From the NCBI GenBank assembly GCA_001692895.1, contig KV748214.1:558001-622000 (forward strand): DNA of 64,000 nucleotides, in the 5' to 3' direction. This DNA is from Cenococcum geophilum 1.58. Its lineage: Eukaryota; Ascomycota; Dothideomycetes; Gloniales; Gloniaceae. The notes under the pieces were generated by a model, which ran no database searches, was not told the DNA's origin, and saw only the letters and a list, made by a program, of their open reading frames with translations. Positions 12,601 through 24,267 of the stretch are shown in pieces. The first letter of the stretch is position 1, and every line of letters starts with the position of its first letter. Position numbers and translations under genes: made by a program.

Positions 12601-15221
12601 TAGTTAATATAAAAGCGCAGTCCTCTATTTAGCTTTTTAATAAAGAAAATAGGTAAATTAAAAGGGGCTTAGCTAGGCTTAATAAAGCCCTTATTTAGGT
12701 TATTAATAAGGTACTACTTTATAGCCTATAATTCGGCAATAGACTATAGGTAGAGAGGGCTAAAGCTAAGGGTGCTTNCCTTATCTTGCTTAATCTTAAT
12801 CTTATAGTTATATAGTTAGTAGGGTGGAAGTATATTAGACGCTACCTTAGAGAATATATCCTTAAATTTCTGGTGTTAATTAGGCAGTTTTTACTCTACT
12901 AGTTCTTTATCCGTAAGCCCGCTTTCCTATCTACTAAGCTTACTTTCCTTTTCCTTAATTATTTAGTTAATTTTATATAAGCTAGTTATAAAAGTAATAG
13001 TATTAGGCTAAACTAGGTTCTAGTAGAATCCTATAGCGCTAATATAGCAGACATTAACTAGTAGGAGGTCTATAGGTTTCTTTAGCGTCCGTTAGGCCGT
13101 AGTTTGCGGTATAGGGTTTATAGTCTTCTTTAGCTTACGTTCCATTTTCCGTAAGTTATCCTTTCTATCTATTAGTTTAGTATGGCGTCTAATATCCCTA
13201 GCTTTCCTTTATAGCTTTATAGGGTTCTCTATAGGGAACTTAGCTAGGTCACTACTGACTTTCTAGGTCTTTAGTACGGGTGGCGTAATATAAATAGTCT
13301 GGGGGCGGCATAATATATAGATCCGTTGCGGGTTAAGCTATACGTCCTTCTTAAAGGCCTAGTCTTTGCGTATAGCATCGGCCTAGTAAATAGTATTAAT
13401 CTAGGGCCGTATAAGGTTTTCTATTATAATACTGATTTTTTTTATAAAGGAAGGGGTCGGGGGTAGAGTTTTAGGCTAGATAAGCCGTCTACTCCGTACT
13501 TCGAGCTATAAGCCTAAATAGGCTAGCCATTTTCTTTTTAAAATTATATCGTGGCTTCCTAAGTCCGTAATGAGAAAGGGGACATTATACTACCTTCGTC
13601 TGTTAATACGGAGGTAGATCTATAAAATAGTTATAATAGGTAGCCCTATCTATCCGTTATAACCGCAAATAGGGATTAGTTTGGGCAGTTCTTTAAAGGG
13701 TACATTTAAAAAGTCAGCCAGTTTTGCAGCGCACTTTATGTTAATTAAGGTAAAGGTATTTACTCCTAAGTTAGCTAAAGTAAAGGTTAAAACTTAATAT
13801 CTATTACAAAATAAAGTATAAGGGATAGTGCAGCTTCTTCTACTAACTAGCCGACCTAGATTAATATGTGACATATTAATCCCTTTTAACCCTAGAGAGG
13901 AGTCTTCCTCTAGGGTTTCTCTTTTTCCAGCTTTATACTATTTTCCTAAATTAACAGGACCTCATTTATCCTTACCTTTATTAGGCAGTTTCTTATAGGG
14001 TGGCCTATTTAACCGCACGAAAAGCAAGCTCCTTAATCGCTAAGGGCCTATATATAGGGGTCACTGTATATAGGCCGGGTATACACCGGGCCCGCAGTAG
14101 GGGTAGCTGCGCGGCTAGCTACTAGGTTGGCTGTAGGAGTTGCCAATTATGCCAGGGCACTACGGGCCGTACTTATAGTACTTATAGCCTAGTTTGCAAG
14201 GTTTCTAGTTTTTAGCTAATTAACGCGTGCCTTAATTTAATAGAGGCCTTAGTTAATAGCTAGGCAATAATCTATAAGTTCCTTTAACGTCTATACCGTA
14301 GTATAAGCTAGTAATACGGCCCGCTATAGGTCTAGGGTAAGCTTATTAAAGAGGTCTAGTAGTAGGTCTTTTTAGGGGATCTAGGCCTATCCGGCTAGGT
14401 ATAGAAAGCGGGTTTAAAAGGCTAAAAAGGTCTCTATTGTTTTTATATTTAGGCTTTTATAGCTAAGGCGGGCGTTTTATACTTTAAAAGGGTCCTTATA
14501 AATAGAAGATAAGTGTTTAATTATTTCTTCTTTAGAGATAAAGGGGTCTGCTAAGTCTTTAGTGTATCGCGGGCGTAAATGCGTCTAGGCGTCTCCGCCA
14601 GTACGGCCAAAGACGTAGGCTATTCTGGCTCGGGCGTTAGGAAAGTAGTCTATATTAACTTTAAGCTTATCCCGTAATTAGAGCTTCTAATTATTAAATA
14701 TAGGGTTAGTTCCGTCTATAAGTAGTAGAGGGTCCGCAACCTTTGCTAACCGCTTTAGTGCTATATAGGCCTTAGTAGATCTACTAAGGCGCTAGGATAG
14801 GGCCTAAAGGACTATAGTAAGTCTTTAATTGTTTAATAATAACTTATTATTAGATATAGGGGTATCTCTGGCTTTAAGCAGCTCTCGCAATTGTTTAATT
14901 TTGGTATTAGCAGCCGCAAGCTCCGCCTAGGGGGTTAAAACGTTAATTGTTTCTTTGTCTAAAGTATTTAAGGGTCCTACAGCTGCTTTACCTACTGCTA
15001 TGGTTTGTGGCATAGTGGTAGGGGTGTTAGGTAATTCCGGGTAATTTCTTTAGGGGTTCTGGTCTGTGCGTGTCTTATAGGTCCTTTCTTTAGGGTTCTG
15101 TTCTTTTCTTTTAGGTCCTGTCCTTATAGTCCTAGTAATGTCTTTAGGGTCCTGTTCTGTGTTCTTGTAGATATATTTAAGTTCCTTCTTAGGAAGAAAG
15201 AGTAGAGTGAGCTTTAGATAA

Positions 15222-15448
15222 TGTTAGCGACTTAGTCAATCAAGACATAAGTACGGCAAAATGGTCGCGCAAGCCTGTACGATTAGATTGTCTATAAACG
15301 AGAATCTAAAGCTAAAGAAAGGAAAGGAGAAGAAGGGGAGCGCCGCTCGAAGCTATATACGATCTTCGCGTCACGTGACCGCAATATGCGGCAATCTGTG
15401 GCAACTTGCCGGTGCGTAGTTCTGCCAAGTTCTGCCAGTGCCGTAATA
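15222..15448 (-). repeat. LTR of gypsy copy 1 (5' LTR)
   Basis: 227-bp partner of 9470-9696. Its terminal CA has become TA. Confidence 0.9.
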
Positions 15449-15774
15449 TAATACAGCAGAAATATATAACCTTTACTAGTTTAACCATAGCCCCATCTAC
15501 CGCGACTAAGACGCTACTAATGATTTATAAAACTCTTTGTAATTAGAAACTTTTAAAGCGCTACCTATTTAATATCCAGGACATTAATACCTATATTAAG
15601 AGAGGTTGTTACCACTATAATCCTTATAGACGATAAGGATTTCTTAAACTCTTTATATTAAGTAGTACGATTATACTCTTAAATATATACAGTATACACC
15701 TAGACTACATTAGTAACGTAATAGGCTTTACCATCAGCATTTATAGTATACTGTTTATTAGGTATAAAGGTTAA

Positions 15775-15945
15775 TATCAGTATAACTCTCTTTATCAACG
15801 TGCACGAATATCACTTATAGTGGTACGTATGCGGTGTTAAAGTTGGTAGTTAATTGTTGTCTAAAAGAAAGGGGTTACTCCAAGGTCAGACAGTTAGTCT
15901 CGCTTCGTAGTCCCGTAACTATATCACGTAATTAATATTCCAACA
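15775..15945 (-). repeat. LTR of the full copia copy (3' LTR)
   Basis: 171 bp, with the core ATAACTCTCTTTATCAACG. The same family occurs at 22005, 33551 and 36471. Confidence 0.9.
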
Positions 15946-16029
15946 CTAGAGCAACTCTAAAAAGAAGGCTAATCTACACTCCAAAGTTAAGTCTTTTAGA
16001 CTACTCGTAACGTATACGCAATAGCGACT

Positions 16030-16121
16030 TTCTGCCAAATTCTGCCATATTACCAAATTCTGCCAAATTCTGCTATAATACCGAATTCTGCCAAATTCTG
16101 CCGAACCTAACTTCTGCCAAC
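16030..16121. repeat. TTCTGCCAAA short-period array inside the copia element
   Basis: About seven iterations of an approximately 10-11-bp unit TTCTGCCAAA, some separated by ATACC-type spacers. The array lies just inside the 3' LTR. Confidence 0.85.
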
Positions 16122-16545
16122 TAATTAGGATTTTCCATCCCCGGGATAGAAAATTGCTATTAGCTCGCTTAGTACTAGCGCTAACGCTAAACTAAAGTCA
16201 AATCCGTTCGCTTAACCTACCCTATAGCCTATAATTCGACTTAATTCGTGTTAATAAGCTATAATAGTGCCGTATAGGGCTTACCCTTTATTATAGCATC
16301 CGCAGGGTTAGTATCTCTATTAATTCACTTAATTTTAGTAATCTGTCTTCGTTTATAAGCTTGGCGAAGGCATATTACATTAATTATTAAGCGTTTCTTT
16401 TACGTAGTTTTTAGTCGGATAAGACAGTTATATAAAGACTTTAAATTAGTATAGAGAATAAGTAGTAAGTTAACCTATAAGACCTTGTTTAGCGTAGATT
16501 TAATTACAGCGCCTATATTAAAACTATATACTATACCATATAACT

Positions 16546-16790
16546 TATAAGCTTTGCAGTGTAAAGAATTAAATGAACGACTTGATTGTAAATGCAGCTC
16601 TAAAGCCTCTATATATACACGAAGAAGGTGGAGGAAATAAGACATAAAAAGGTGATAGGCAACTGAAATGGGAACGGTGATCTGTAAGCAATATTGATCT
16701 GCGATCAATATATAGGGTGGCGTTGACGCAGTCTTGGAGCCTTCCAAGCGGTGATCTTGTGTCTCAGCACAGTGTCGGTAGTCGGTTACA
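16546..16790. mobile_element. Solo LTR nested in the copia element
   Basis: A 245-bp unit beginning TATAAGCTTTGCAGTG and ending GTAGTCGGTTACA, flanked by an exact 5-bp duplication TAACT (16541-16545 and 16791-16795). It shares both ends and much of the interior with 63574-63790. The other copy starts TGTAAGC, so the TA start here looks like a mutated TG. TG...CA ends, a 5-bp duplication and no interior coding region make a solo LTR the simplest reading. Its internal and full-length parent is not in this window. Confidence 0.75.
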
Positions 16791-19700
16791 TAACTTTAAG
16801 GCTAATACACTCCTAGTAACTCTTTTGCACTTAATTAAGGACTAATAAACAATATTTGCCTTATTTAAGGCGTTTGCTAGTATAAGTACGTAGCCAATTT
16901 GCGAAGATAAGTCCTTATTATTGGCGAAGGAAGCGTCTGTAAATACTAGGAGTTATAAGGTATTAACGTCTAGCTTAACAAACTTTAGGCCTTTATTTAC
17001 GTTCTTAATCTACCAGCTTAATTACTTATTAAAACTCTTTATATTATCTTTAACTAGGTTAATTACCTAGGTAGTAAAGGATAGGTTAAATAAGGCCTCT
17101 AGCTAACAGACTAAGGCAATATAGGCTCCTCTAGCGTGTTAAGCGATATACTAGTCCTTTAGCGTAAGTAGGCCACGCGTAACTCCTCTAGAGCTAGTGC
17201 TATCTACTAGTGTAGTATTAACCACACTAAGGTTCTTATACTGGCGTTTTTATGTTAGCGTAATACTCCTATCTTATATTAATTAAATAAGTCCTCCATT
17301 AAACTTAATTAGTATATTAGCGGTTAATTACTCTCGCTCCTTAGCTATAAATTTAGCCTTATATAGTTCGCTTTGTTTAGCCTCTATAAAGGTATTATCT
17401 GCGAGAAATAGTATATTATTAGTCTGTAGGCTAACGATTCTAAAAGGCTTATCGCTATAAAGCAAGTAAGGGTTGTATATAAACTGGTCCATTTACAGCT
17501 AATTAACATAGTGTAAATAGTAGGTCTTAAACTAGTAGTTTCTAGCTTTAGGTACTCTATAAAGTGGCTTTATAACCTTTAGAACGGAGTCCGTATTAAT
17601 TCCTAATTGTTTATTTAGCTTATATAGTGGTTATACGTAGAACTCGCGGTTTAGGTTCGTAGTAGACTGGACGTAGGCTTATAAGATGTCTTAGAGGTAG
17701 AGTTATATCTATGGTAGCATAGTAGCGATACAGAGAATCAGCCGCTGGCTAACCCGTTAAATTATTAGTAACTAAGTAAGAACTAGCTCTTTCTCCAAAT
17801 TATTATAGGCCTATATAATAAGTTATAATTTCTTAAAGGCTCTATCGGTTTCCTTATTCTTAATCTCGTTAATAAACCGTAAGTTAAAGAATCTAACCCC
17901 CTTTAGCATATTATATAGCTTAATAATCTTAAAGACGCCTTTTTTAAGTAGGCCTGTAACCTCCTTTTGTCGTAAAGCGCTAAATTAGGTGTTATTATCG
18001 TTCTATAAGTAGATAGCGATATTAGCAATATCTACAATATCACCCGTAAAGGCACCTATATCTATTATAGCGTCTATAGTAGCCGTGTCTGCGATAGCCG
18101 TAAGTAATAGGTATTTATGGGGGCAACCTCTGCCTCGCTTTGGCGATAGCTATAGTTCGGCTTTAGGTAACGATTAAGGTTTAGCTAGTAAAGGTACTAG
18201 TTTAGCTAATTTAACAGACTCTCGTGGTTTAACTAGGTCTTATAGGTCTAGTAAGTAAGGTTTTACAACTATAGAGCAGAAGGTTATAGGCCTATTTAGT
18301 AGCTTTACGGTATAGGTCTTACCGTTAACGGTAAGTAGCGTATATAGCCCATCCCAATAACCACTCTGGCCAGTATTGCCTTCTTTCTAAACTAAGACAG
18401 GCGAACTAGGTGGGAGGCCGTAAATGGCGTTAGTTCGTGGTCCGTTTTGCATATTAAGAGTATTAGCAATCTATCGTTTAGCTTATAGCTTCTAGATTTC
18501 TATTATTGCTTTCTTAATAGCCGCAGCTTGCTGTATAACTAAAGGTAATAGCGCGTCCGATTTAACTATTTAGGGGTAGACTCTAAAGACTAGGAGTATA
18601 GGGATTAGGCCTTCTAGGCTAGCCGTGTTATTAATAGCTTTAAAGGCCATTTATAGGGCTATCTCCTTACTAATTTTAGGGATTTTAGTTATAATGATTT
18701 AGTAGGCTCGTTGTAGCGGACCGTGGTAGCGCTCTACTATTCCAATAGAATTATGTAATTTAACTAAAACTAACTTTATAGTTACTCCCATGGTAGCAGC
18801 GTAGTGCTTAAACTCCTTGCTAATAAAGTTCTTTCTAGTGTCTATAGTAATTAGGTTTAGTGGTCTTAAGTAGCTATTAATCTAGCACATCCGTAGAATG
18901 TCCTAAGTGTGCTTAGCGCTAATATCTTATAGCCATCTGCCAGCTTAAAATCGAGTTGCTTTGTTAACTACGTGTAATAGGGGGGAGCCGCTAATATATA
19001 TAATGTTAACAATAATATTATAATTAAAATTAACGTCGTCTTATAGGGTGAAGCGAAATCTACCTAGAGATCTGCTATACTTCTAGTAATAGTAGCAGAG
19101 TTTGGTTAGCTCTTTAATAGCAGATCTATTAGTGTTATAGCCGTGGCCAGCCTTATTAAGAAGCTTTTATAGTCTATTAACTAANAGGTAACNAAATNNA
19201 CGGTATAGACGTCGTAGTTNNACGTTAGTTAAGTAGNAAGGGTTTATATTAAAAGACTTAACTAAATAGGACTATAAGGAGAAGCTCTATAAGAGAAATA
19301 GGTAGCTAAATCGTTTAACTACTAGCACCCTTTTAGTGCGAGTGATAATAACGTCCTTTAGGTTATCGTATTTAATATAAAGTCTATCCATATCTACTAA
19401 GCAAAGTAGAAAAGGGGTATCTGCTTTAACGATATGGAATTATACCTTACCTATAGGGCTGTTGACGTCTATAGTTCCGATAGACGTAAATGCTCCGATT
19501 CCGAATTGGACAGTTACTTAACCCTTAGTTAACATATTAAGACTTACGGACTTATCTACGGCCTATAGAGCTTGGAATTAGCTATAGCCAGCCGTAGACT
19601 TACGCGAAGCACCTATATTAATTATAATTCCCATAAAGACCGTTAAGGTGTATCGTAACGCTATAGTTGTAGCCGTACTATAGGTAAATAGGTTGGTCTC

Positions 19701-21589
19701 CGTATAAGGTTCTGTAGTAAACTCTATAGTAAGTTCTAAAGCCATAAGCAAGTATATATAAGCCTTATTGGCTAGCTCTACGCTTATAGAGATTGCTTTC
19801 TCTATGGTAAGTATTCTAAAGGTGGTAATATAGGCAGAACTATTATTAGGTTCTCCGGCATCGTTCCTAAAGTTATTAGCGTCTTTAGCGTCTTATATAT
19901 AGGCTTCAAAGTCTAAATTATCGTCTTTATCTTTTTCGCAAGCAGCGACGTATTGCTTAAAGTAGTTGTCAAAGTTACCCTTATTATGGCCCTTAATATT
20001 AGTAAAGCGTCTCTTATAATCGTCTCTAGACCGATTACGCTCCTCCTCTATATATTTCTATAAACAGCAGTCCTCCTTCTTACAGACGTAGCACTTAGCC
20101 TTTAGTCTGCCGTTAGTTCTATAGGGGCGATTGCTACTATAGCGGTTAGTGTTTCGGTCTTAATTCTGGTTATTTCAGTAGTAGCGTTAATCCGTAAAAA
20201 AAAAGCTTAGTAAGACGATCTTATTAAGGCCTATAGGGGGTATTCTTTTTCCCATGCAACAATAGAGGATTATAGTTTACTAATTAACTAAGAGAGGTCT
20301 TCTAAAGGGTTGGAGACAGCAATACGGCATACTAGTACTCCCTAGTAAGCAGTAACTAGCTTATTTATAAGAATGCGGTTTATATAGAGGTCTGGGTGTA
20401 GTTTATAACGTTACTTTAGCAGTTTATCTATAAGCAGTTGGAAGTTCTAATAGATTAACTTATTAGGGTTCTCGTCTATAACTTCTTAAAGGGTTATACT
20501 ATTCCACTCTATAAGGTTCTTGCGGTAGTATTCTAGCCCTTTAAAAAACTGTTATATATAGTTATAGGCTTCCGTAAAAGGTCTTAACTCAAGGTTACTA
20601 TTATAGTAGTAGTCCTGAGCAAGCCCTTTTAGCATGCTAGGGAATGCTACTGTGTAGCCTTCTGGTGGCAAGCCAGATCTCTTACAGATGTTGTAGAAGA
20701 TAGTTAACTTAAAGTTAAAGCTGTCACTAACTCCATTGTACTTTTGGTCGTCTATATAGATCTTTACAATTATAGCTACCTCTTTACTATATCCAGGCCC
20801 TTGCCTAGGTCCTTACTCTACACTAAGCATAACTAGTTCAGGTAGTGTATATATAGGTAGCTGTTGCGGCTACTATAGTTGCTGTAACTATAGCAATTAG
20901 TTAATAAGAGTGTGGATTTAGTTATAATTAGAGGATTAAGGACCGGGAGGGGTAGCAGAGATAGCAGGGGTAGTGATTAAAGTAGCTAGCGGTACAGCAA
21001 TCGGAGTAGCTGGTGGTGTAGCAATCGGAGTAGTTGGCGGTATAGCGGTTAGAATAGCTGGTAGAAGAGCTGGTGATACTTATATAGCTAGTAAGGGACT
21101 ATAGAAAGGTGTTAACGCCGGTAGAGCTATAGCAAGCTTATCTAAGGTTAAATTAAGTTGGTCTTATAGAGCTATAGTAATTATTGGCTTAATATCATTA
21201 AGGGCTAGACCAATCTCTTCGTCTATCTATTTGTGAAACTCTTCTTCTTAGAGGAGGTCGAATAGTGCTTCTAAGATTAAATATCTGTTATTGTGCTTTC
21301 CAACATATACTCCTCTCTTAAGTAGATAAATACGTAACTTTGCTTTTATATTAGTTCGCATACGTTTAAAATCCTCAGTAGTAAAGCCTTTAAATTCCTC
21401 CTTAAATACTATCTATAGTATATAGTCTATAAAGTTCTCCTATGTGTGTACGTAGACCTTTATTACTATATAGTCTCCTAGCTCATCTTTAAAAGCTATA
21501 GTAGCAGTAATTCTATTACTATGCTTTAATATCTTTTCTTACCACTCCATTATAGTGTAAAGCAGTGTGCGTTTAAGTAGAGGTTGTAA

Positions 21590-21690
21590 AGGTTTAAGGT
21601 TCGAGATTTAAGGTTTGAGGTTAAGGTTAAGGTTAAGGGTTGAGGTTAAGGTTAAGTTAAGGTTAAGGTCGAGGGTAGTGTGTACGTTCT
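21590..21690. repeat. GGTTAAGG-type hexamer array in the copia 5' region
   Basis: Iterated GGTTAA and GGTTTAAG words just upstream of gag (minus orientation). A longer array of the same kind is at 35925-36060 in the shortened copy. Confidence 0.8.
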
Positions 21691-22004
21691 CTACAGCCGT
21701 TAGGCCTATAAAGTATTCTTAGCAAGATTGCTATTCTCTTAGCGATCTGTTATATTAGCTGTAAAGCTAGTACAAATTCTCTTAAGCTTAAGGGAGGTCG
21801 TAATCTTCTCTAAATAAAGATATAATTCTCTAGGCGATCTAACGCGTTAGCAGTTAAGTTAATACGTGGTCTTAAGCTTTAAGGGTAATATAGCTTTCTC
21901 CTTTAATAAAACAAACAAGAACTAGGCAATCGTAACCTATTTCTAGTACTACTTCTTAAGCGCTAGCTATTGCGTATTTCCTAATCTATATATCTACTAA
22001 TCAG

Positions 22005-22175
22005 TATCGGTATAACTCTCTTTATTAACGTGCACGAATATCACTTGTAGTGGTACGTATGCGGTGTTGAAGTTAGTAGTTGATTGTTGTCTAGAAGAAA
22101 GGGGTTGCTCCAAGGTCAGACAGTTAGTCTCACTTCGTAGTCCCATGACTACGTCACGTAATTAATGTTCCGACA
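22005..22175 (-). repeat. LTR of the full copia copy (5' LTR)
   Basis: 171-bp partner of 15775-15945. It ends TTCCGACA and is followed by GTTAA. Confidence 0.9.
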
Positions 22176-23010
22176 GTTAAAGTCTTTATAAGGAGTACTC
22201 TTTAAAAGTATACCGCTGCTTCCTAAACAGACCAACGACTGTCTATAAAGACAATCGTCTTTGGTATTTGCTCTAAAACTGCGGTATCTAAATCTATACA
22301 CATATCTAATAGGAAGTATAGTACGTCCTATAAATCCACCTTACCTCTACCAAGCGGCAGTACGTAGATTAAGACATCGGGGCGATTTACAGAAGTCCTA
22401 ATAACCTCAGTCTGGTATATACAACTACTAATAGAGCAAAAACCGGCGTTCTAAAGAACTAGTTGCTCTACCTCCTTATTAAGTATAGCCGAACAACTAA
22501 ACCAAACTACATCCTAACAAAGAATTATCCGTAGCTCGCCTATTATAGTAAACGCTAGTTAAAACGTTTCCTATTACTTTACTAGATAACACTTATTAAT
22601 TATAATAAGTCTAATCCTAGCCTATAGTTCTGGGCTCTTTAACGCAGCCCGGAAAGACTTTAATAAGGCCTACTTAGGACTAAAAAGAACGTATATATAC
22701 ACACCATCCTTTACCTTTACAATTAAGGCCTTATCTATAATCCTATTCTTAGCAGTAATAAGATATAGATTAGAACCATTAAGCTTCCGGATATTATCTA
22801 ACTGCTTATCCCCAAGCTTACTTAATAGGACCAACTAGATAGTAATCTTGCCCATTAAGATTAAAAAAGTATAAAAAATAAGACTCTTTCCAAAACCGGT
22901 GCGTACAATAAGAAGTATATTACTAAAACCAAATATTAAACATCTTAAGGTGCGCACCTGCTCCGGATAAGGGGTCTAAGGGCGGCCTCCTAGGTTTATA
23001 TGCTGGAGTA

Positions 23011-23960
23011 TTTATTTAAGACATTTTTTTAAAACATTCGTCTATAAAGGAACATTTCCCTTATACTAAGCTTCCTAAATAATAGACGGCAATTCTTCTA
23101 GATCTATTTAATCAATTGCTGCAATACGACTTGGTTACAATATTAGGCGTAGATAAGCTTCTGCCCCACCTATCCCCGCCTTCCACCAGCCGCCCTTATA
23201 CCATTTCTTCCTACAATCGCGGTTAGGCGGCATTTAATTGGCCTAGGAGTTTATAGGAGTTCACAGGAGTTTATAGGAGTTTATAGGAGTTAGTAAGAAT
23301 ATAGCCTAGTAGTATTCTAGCCAGTAATAGGTGTATATAGTAGGGTAATATATCCTAGTGTCCCGCATATAAGCGTTCTGGTTAACCTAGGAGTTTGTAG
23401 GAGTTTATAGAAGTTTATAGAAGGTTATAGGAATCGACTTATAATAAAAAATAGACGTAATATGGTTATAGTGTGGATAATAGTAGGTAGAACGTCCGTA
23501 GGTGGTATAAAGATGCGTTTTAAAAACGCGTTTAAGGTTTTACGCGCTATATCTCGTGCCTCTAAATATATTATAATTAGTATTTATACGTATAGAATTA
23601 AAGGTTATTACCTAAAGATTAAAATGCATTAAATAAAGTGATAATAACTGTTAATAGGGCCTCTGTAGAGCCAGTTAAAGCTAAAATACACAATCTAAAA
23701 TATTTAGTTATTACTAAAGAGACTCCTATAAGCTCTTAGACGCTCTATAGAAGATTGCTAGTAATAAGGGGTACGTAGGGGGCTAAAACTAGTTTATGGT
23801 TCTAATTGGTCTAGGAGTTCGCAGAAGTTAGCGTGCGGCCTATATATTGCCCCAAGTCACCTAAAATCTTCTACAAAGCGTCGGATTTATAAGATAATAG
23901 TATTATACCTTCCTTTGTTAACACCTTAATTAATACTACTATATACGTTCTAAATATAGC
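23011..23960. other. Spacer between the divergent helicase and Helitron fossils, with inverted decamer clusters
   Basis: No gene was recognised. The reverse-complement decamer TAGGAGTTTA occurs in clusters at 23233-23296, 23384-23431 and a weaker one at 23804-23830. The first follows TTAATTGGCCTAGG, the exact inverse of the block at 7865-8004. The 5' parts of both flanking genes probably lie at the edges of this spacer. Confidence 0.7.
23233..23296 (-). repeat. Decamer cluster, reverse orientation
   Basis: TTAATTGGCCTAGG followed by five units of the type GAGTTTATAG. It is the inverted counterpart of 7865-8004. Confidence 0.85.
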
Positions 23961-24040
23961 AGATCCTACTGTAATTAAGTGCAGCAAGTGCTATATCTAT
24001 AAGCCCCGCCTTAACTTTGTTAAAGATGGCCCTTTAAAGA

Positions 24041-24267
24041 TGTTAGCGACTTAGTCAATCGAGGTATGAGCACGGTATGAGGGACGTGCAAGCCTGTATA
24101 ATTGGATTGTCTATAAACGAGAATCTAAAGCTAAAGAAAGGAAAGGAGAAGAAGGGGAGTGCCGCTTGAAGCTATATATGATCTTCGTGTTACGTGACCG
24201 CAATATGCGGCAATCTATAGCAACTTGCCGGTGCGTAGTTTTGCTAAGTTCTGCTAGTGCCGTAATA
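24041..24267 (-). repeat. LTR of gypsy copy 2 (3' LTR)
   Basis: 227 bp, preceded by AAAGA. Confidence 0.9.

Larger units (their letters stand above)
9470..15448 (-). mobile_element. Ty3/gypsy chromovirus fossil, copy 1
   Basis: LTRs of 227 bp at 9470-9696 and 15222-15448. A 4-bp TAAT matches on both sides (9466-9469, 15449-15452), so the target duplication is likely but shorter than usual. A polypurine tract next to the left LTR places the element on the minus strand. Parts in element order: gag with a CCHC knuckle near 14000-14040, reverse transcriptase with a YLDNIIIY box near 12255-12330, RNase H, integrase (about 10400-11200), and a C-terminal chromodomain near 9850-10070. The family is chromodomain-bearing Ty3/gypsy. 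It is inserted in the RecQ fossil. The element is full length but broken, with very many lesions; LTR differences are mainly transitions, so age cannot be read from them. Undetermined bases occur near 10350-10420. Confidence 0.9.
15775..22175 (-). mobile_element. Ty1/copia retrotransposon fossil, full-length copy
   Basis: LTRs of 171 bp (15775-15945, 22005-22175) with a perfect 5-bp duplication GTTAA (15770-15774, 22176-22180). On the minus strand the order is gag (from about 21550), a zinc-knuckle remnant near 20085, protease and GAG-pre-integrase, integrase (about 18100-19350), reverse transcriptase (about 16900-18050) and RNase H towards 16050. Integrase before reverse transcriptase assigns it to Ty1/copia. 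It sits in the RecQ helicase gene, whose frame continues across the duplication. A solo LTR of another family (16546-16790) is nested near its 3' end. The element looks full length but is broken throughout; LTR differences are essentially all transitions. Confidence 0.92.
8050..23010 (-). pseudogene. RecQ-family helicase fossil of the telomere-linked type, split by two LTR elements
   Basis: Read on the minus strand, 23010-22176 encodes the N-terminal ATPase lobe. A Q-motif-like start PYPEQVRTLRCL is followed by a Walker A stretch RTGFGKSLIF, the remains of a DE-CHL box, and later FSCSA and RPDVL. After the copia insertion (15775-22175) the sequence resumes at 15774-15449 in the same reading frame across the GTTAA duplication. 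That part is the C-terminal lobe, with IRIIVVTTSLNIGINVLDI and a degraded RLGRGGRG-type arginine-finger region. After the gypsy insertion (9470-15448) a long C-terminal region runs from 9469 to about 8050, with CNLVLLLTLT and RPYFALTLI. Motif order fits RecQ/SF2 helicases, and the wording of the motifs is closest to fungal subtelomeric (telomere-linked) helicases as I remember them. The gene is degraded throughout by transitions. Confidence 0.75.

Noticed and set aside
9470-15448. A 5-bp target duplication for gypsy copy 1
   Set aside because: The 5-bp flanks are CTAAT and TAATA; only TAAT matches, so a 5-bp duplication is not claimed.
16475-16747. 90-codon minus-strand open frame
   Set aside because: It lies mostly within the solo LTR at 16546-16790 and has no recognised similarity.
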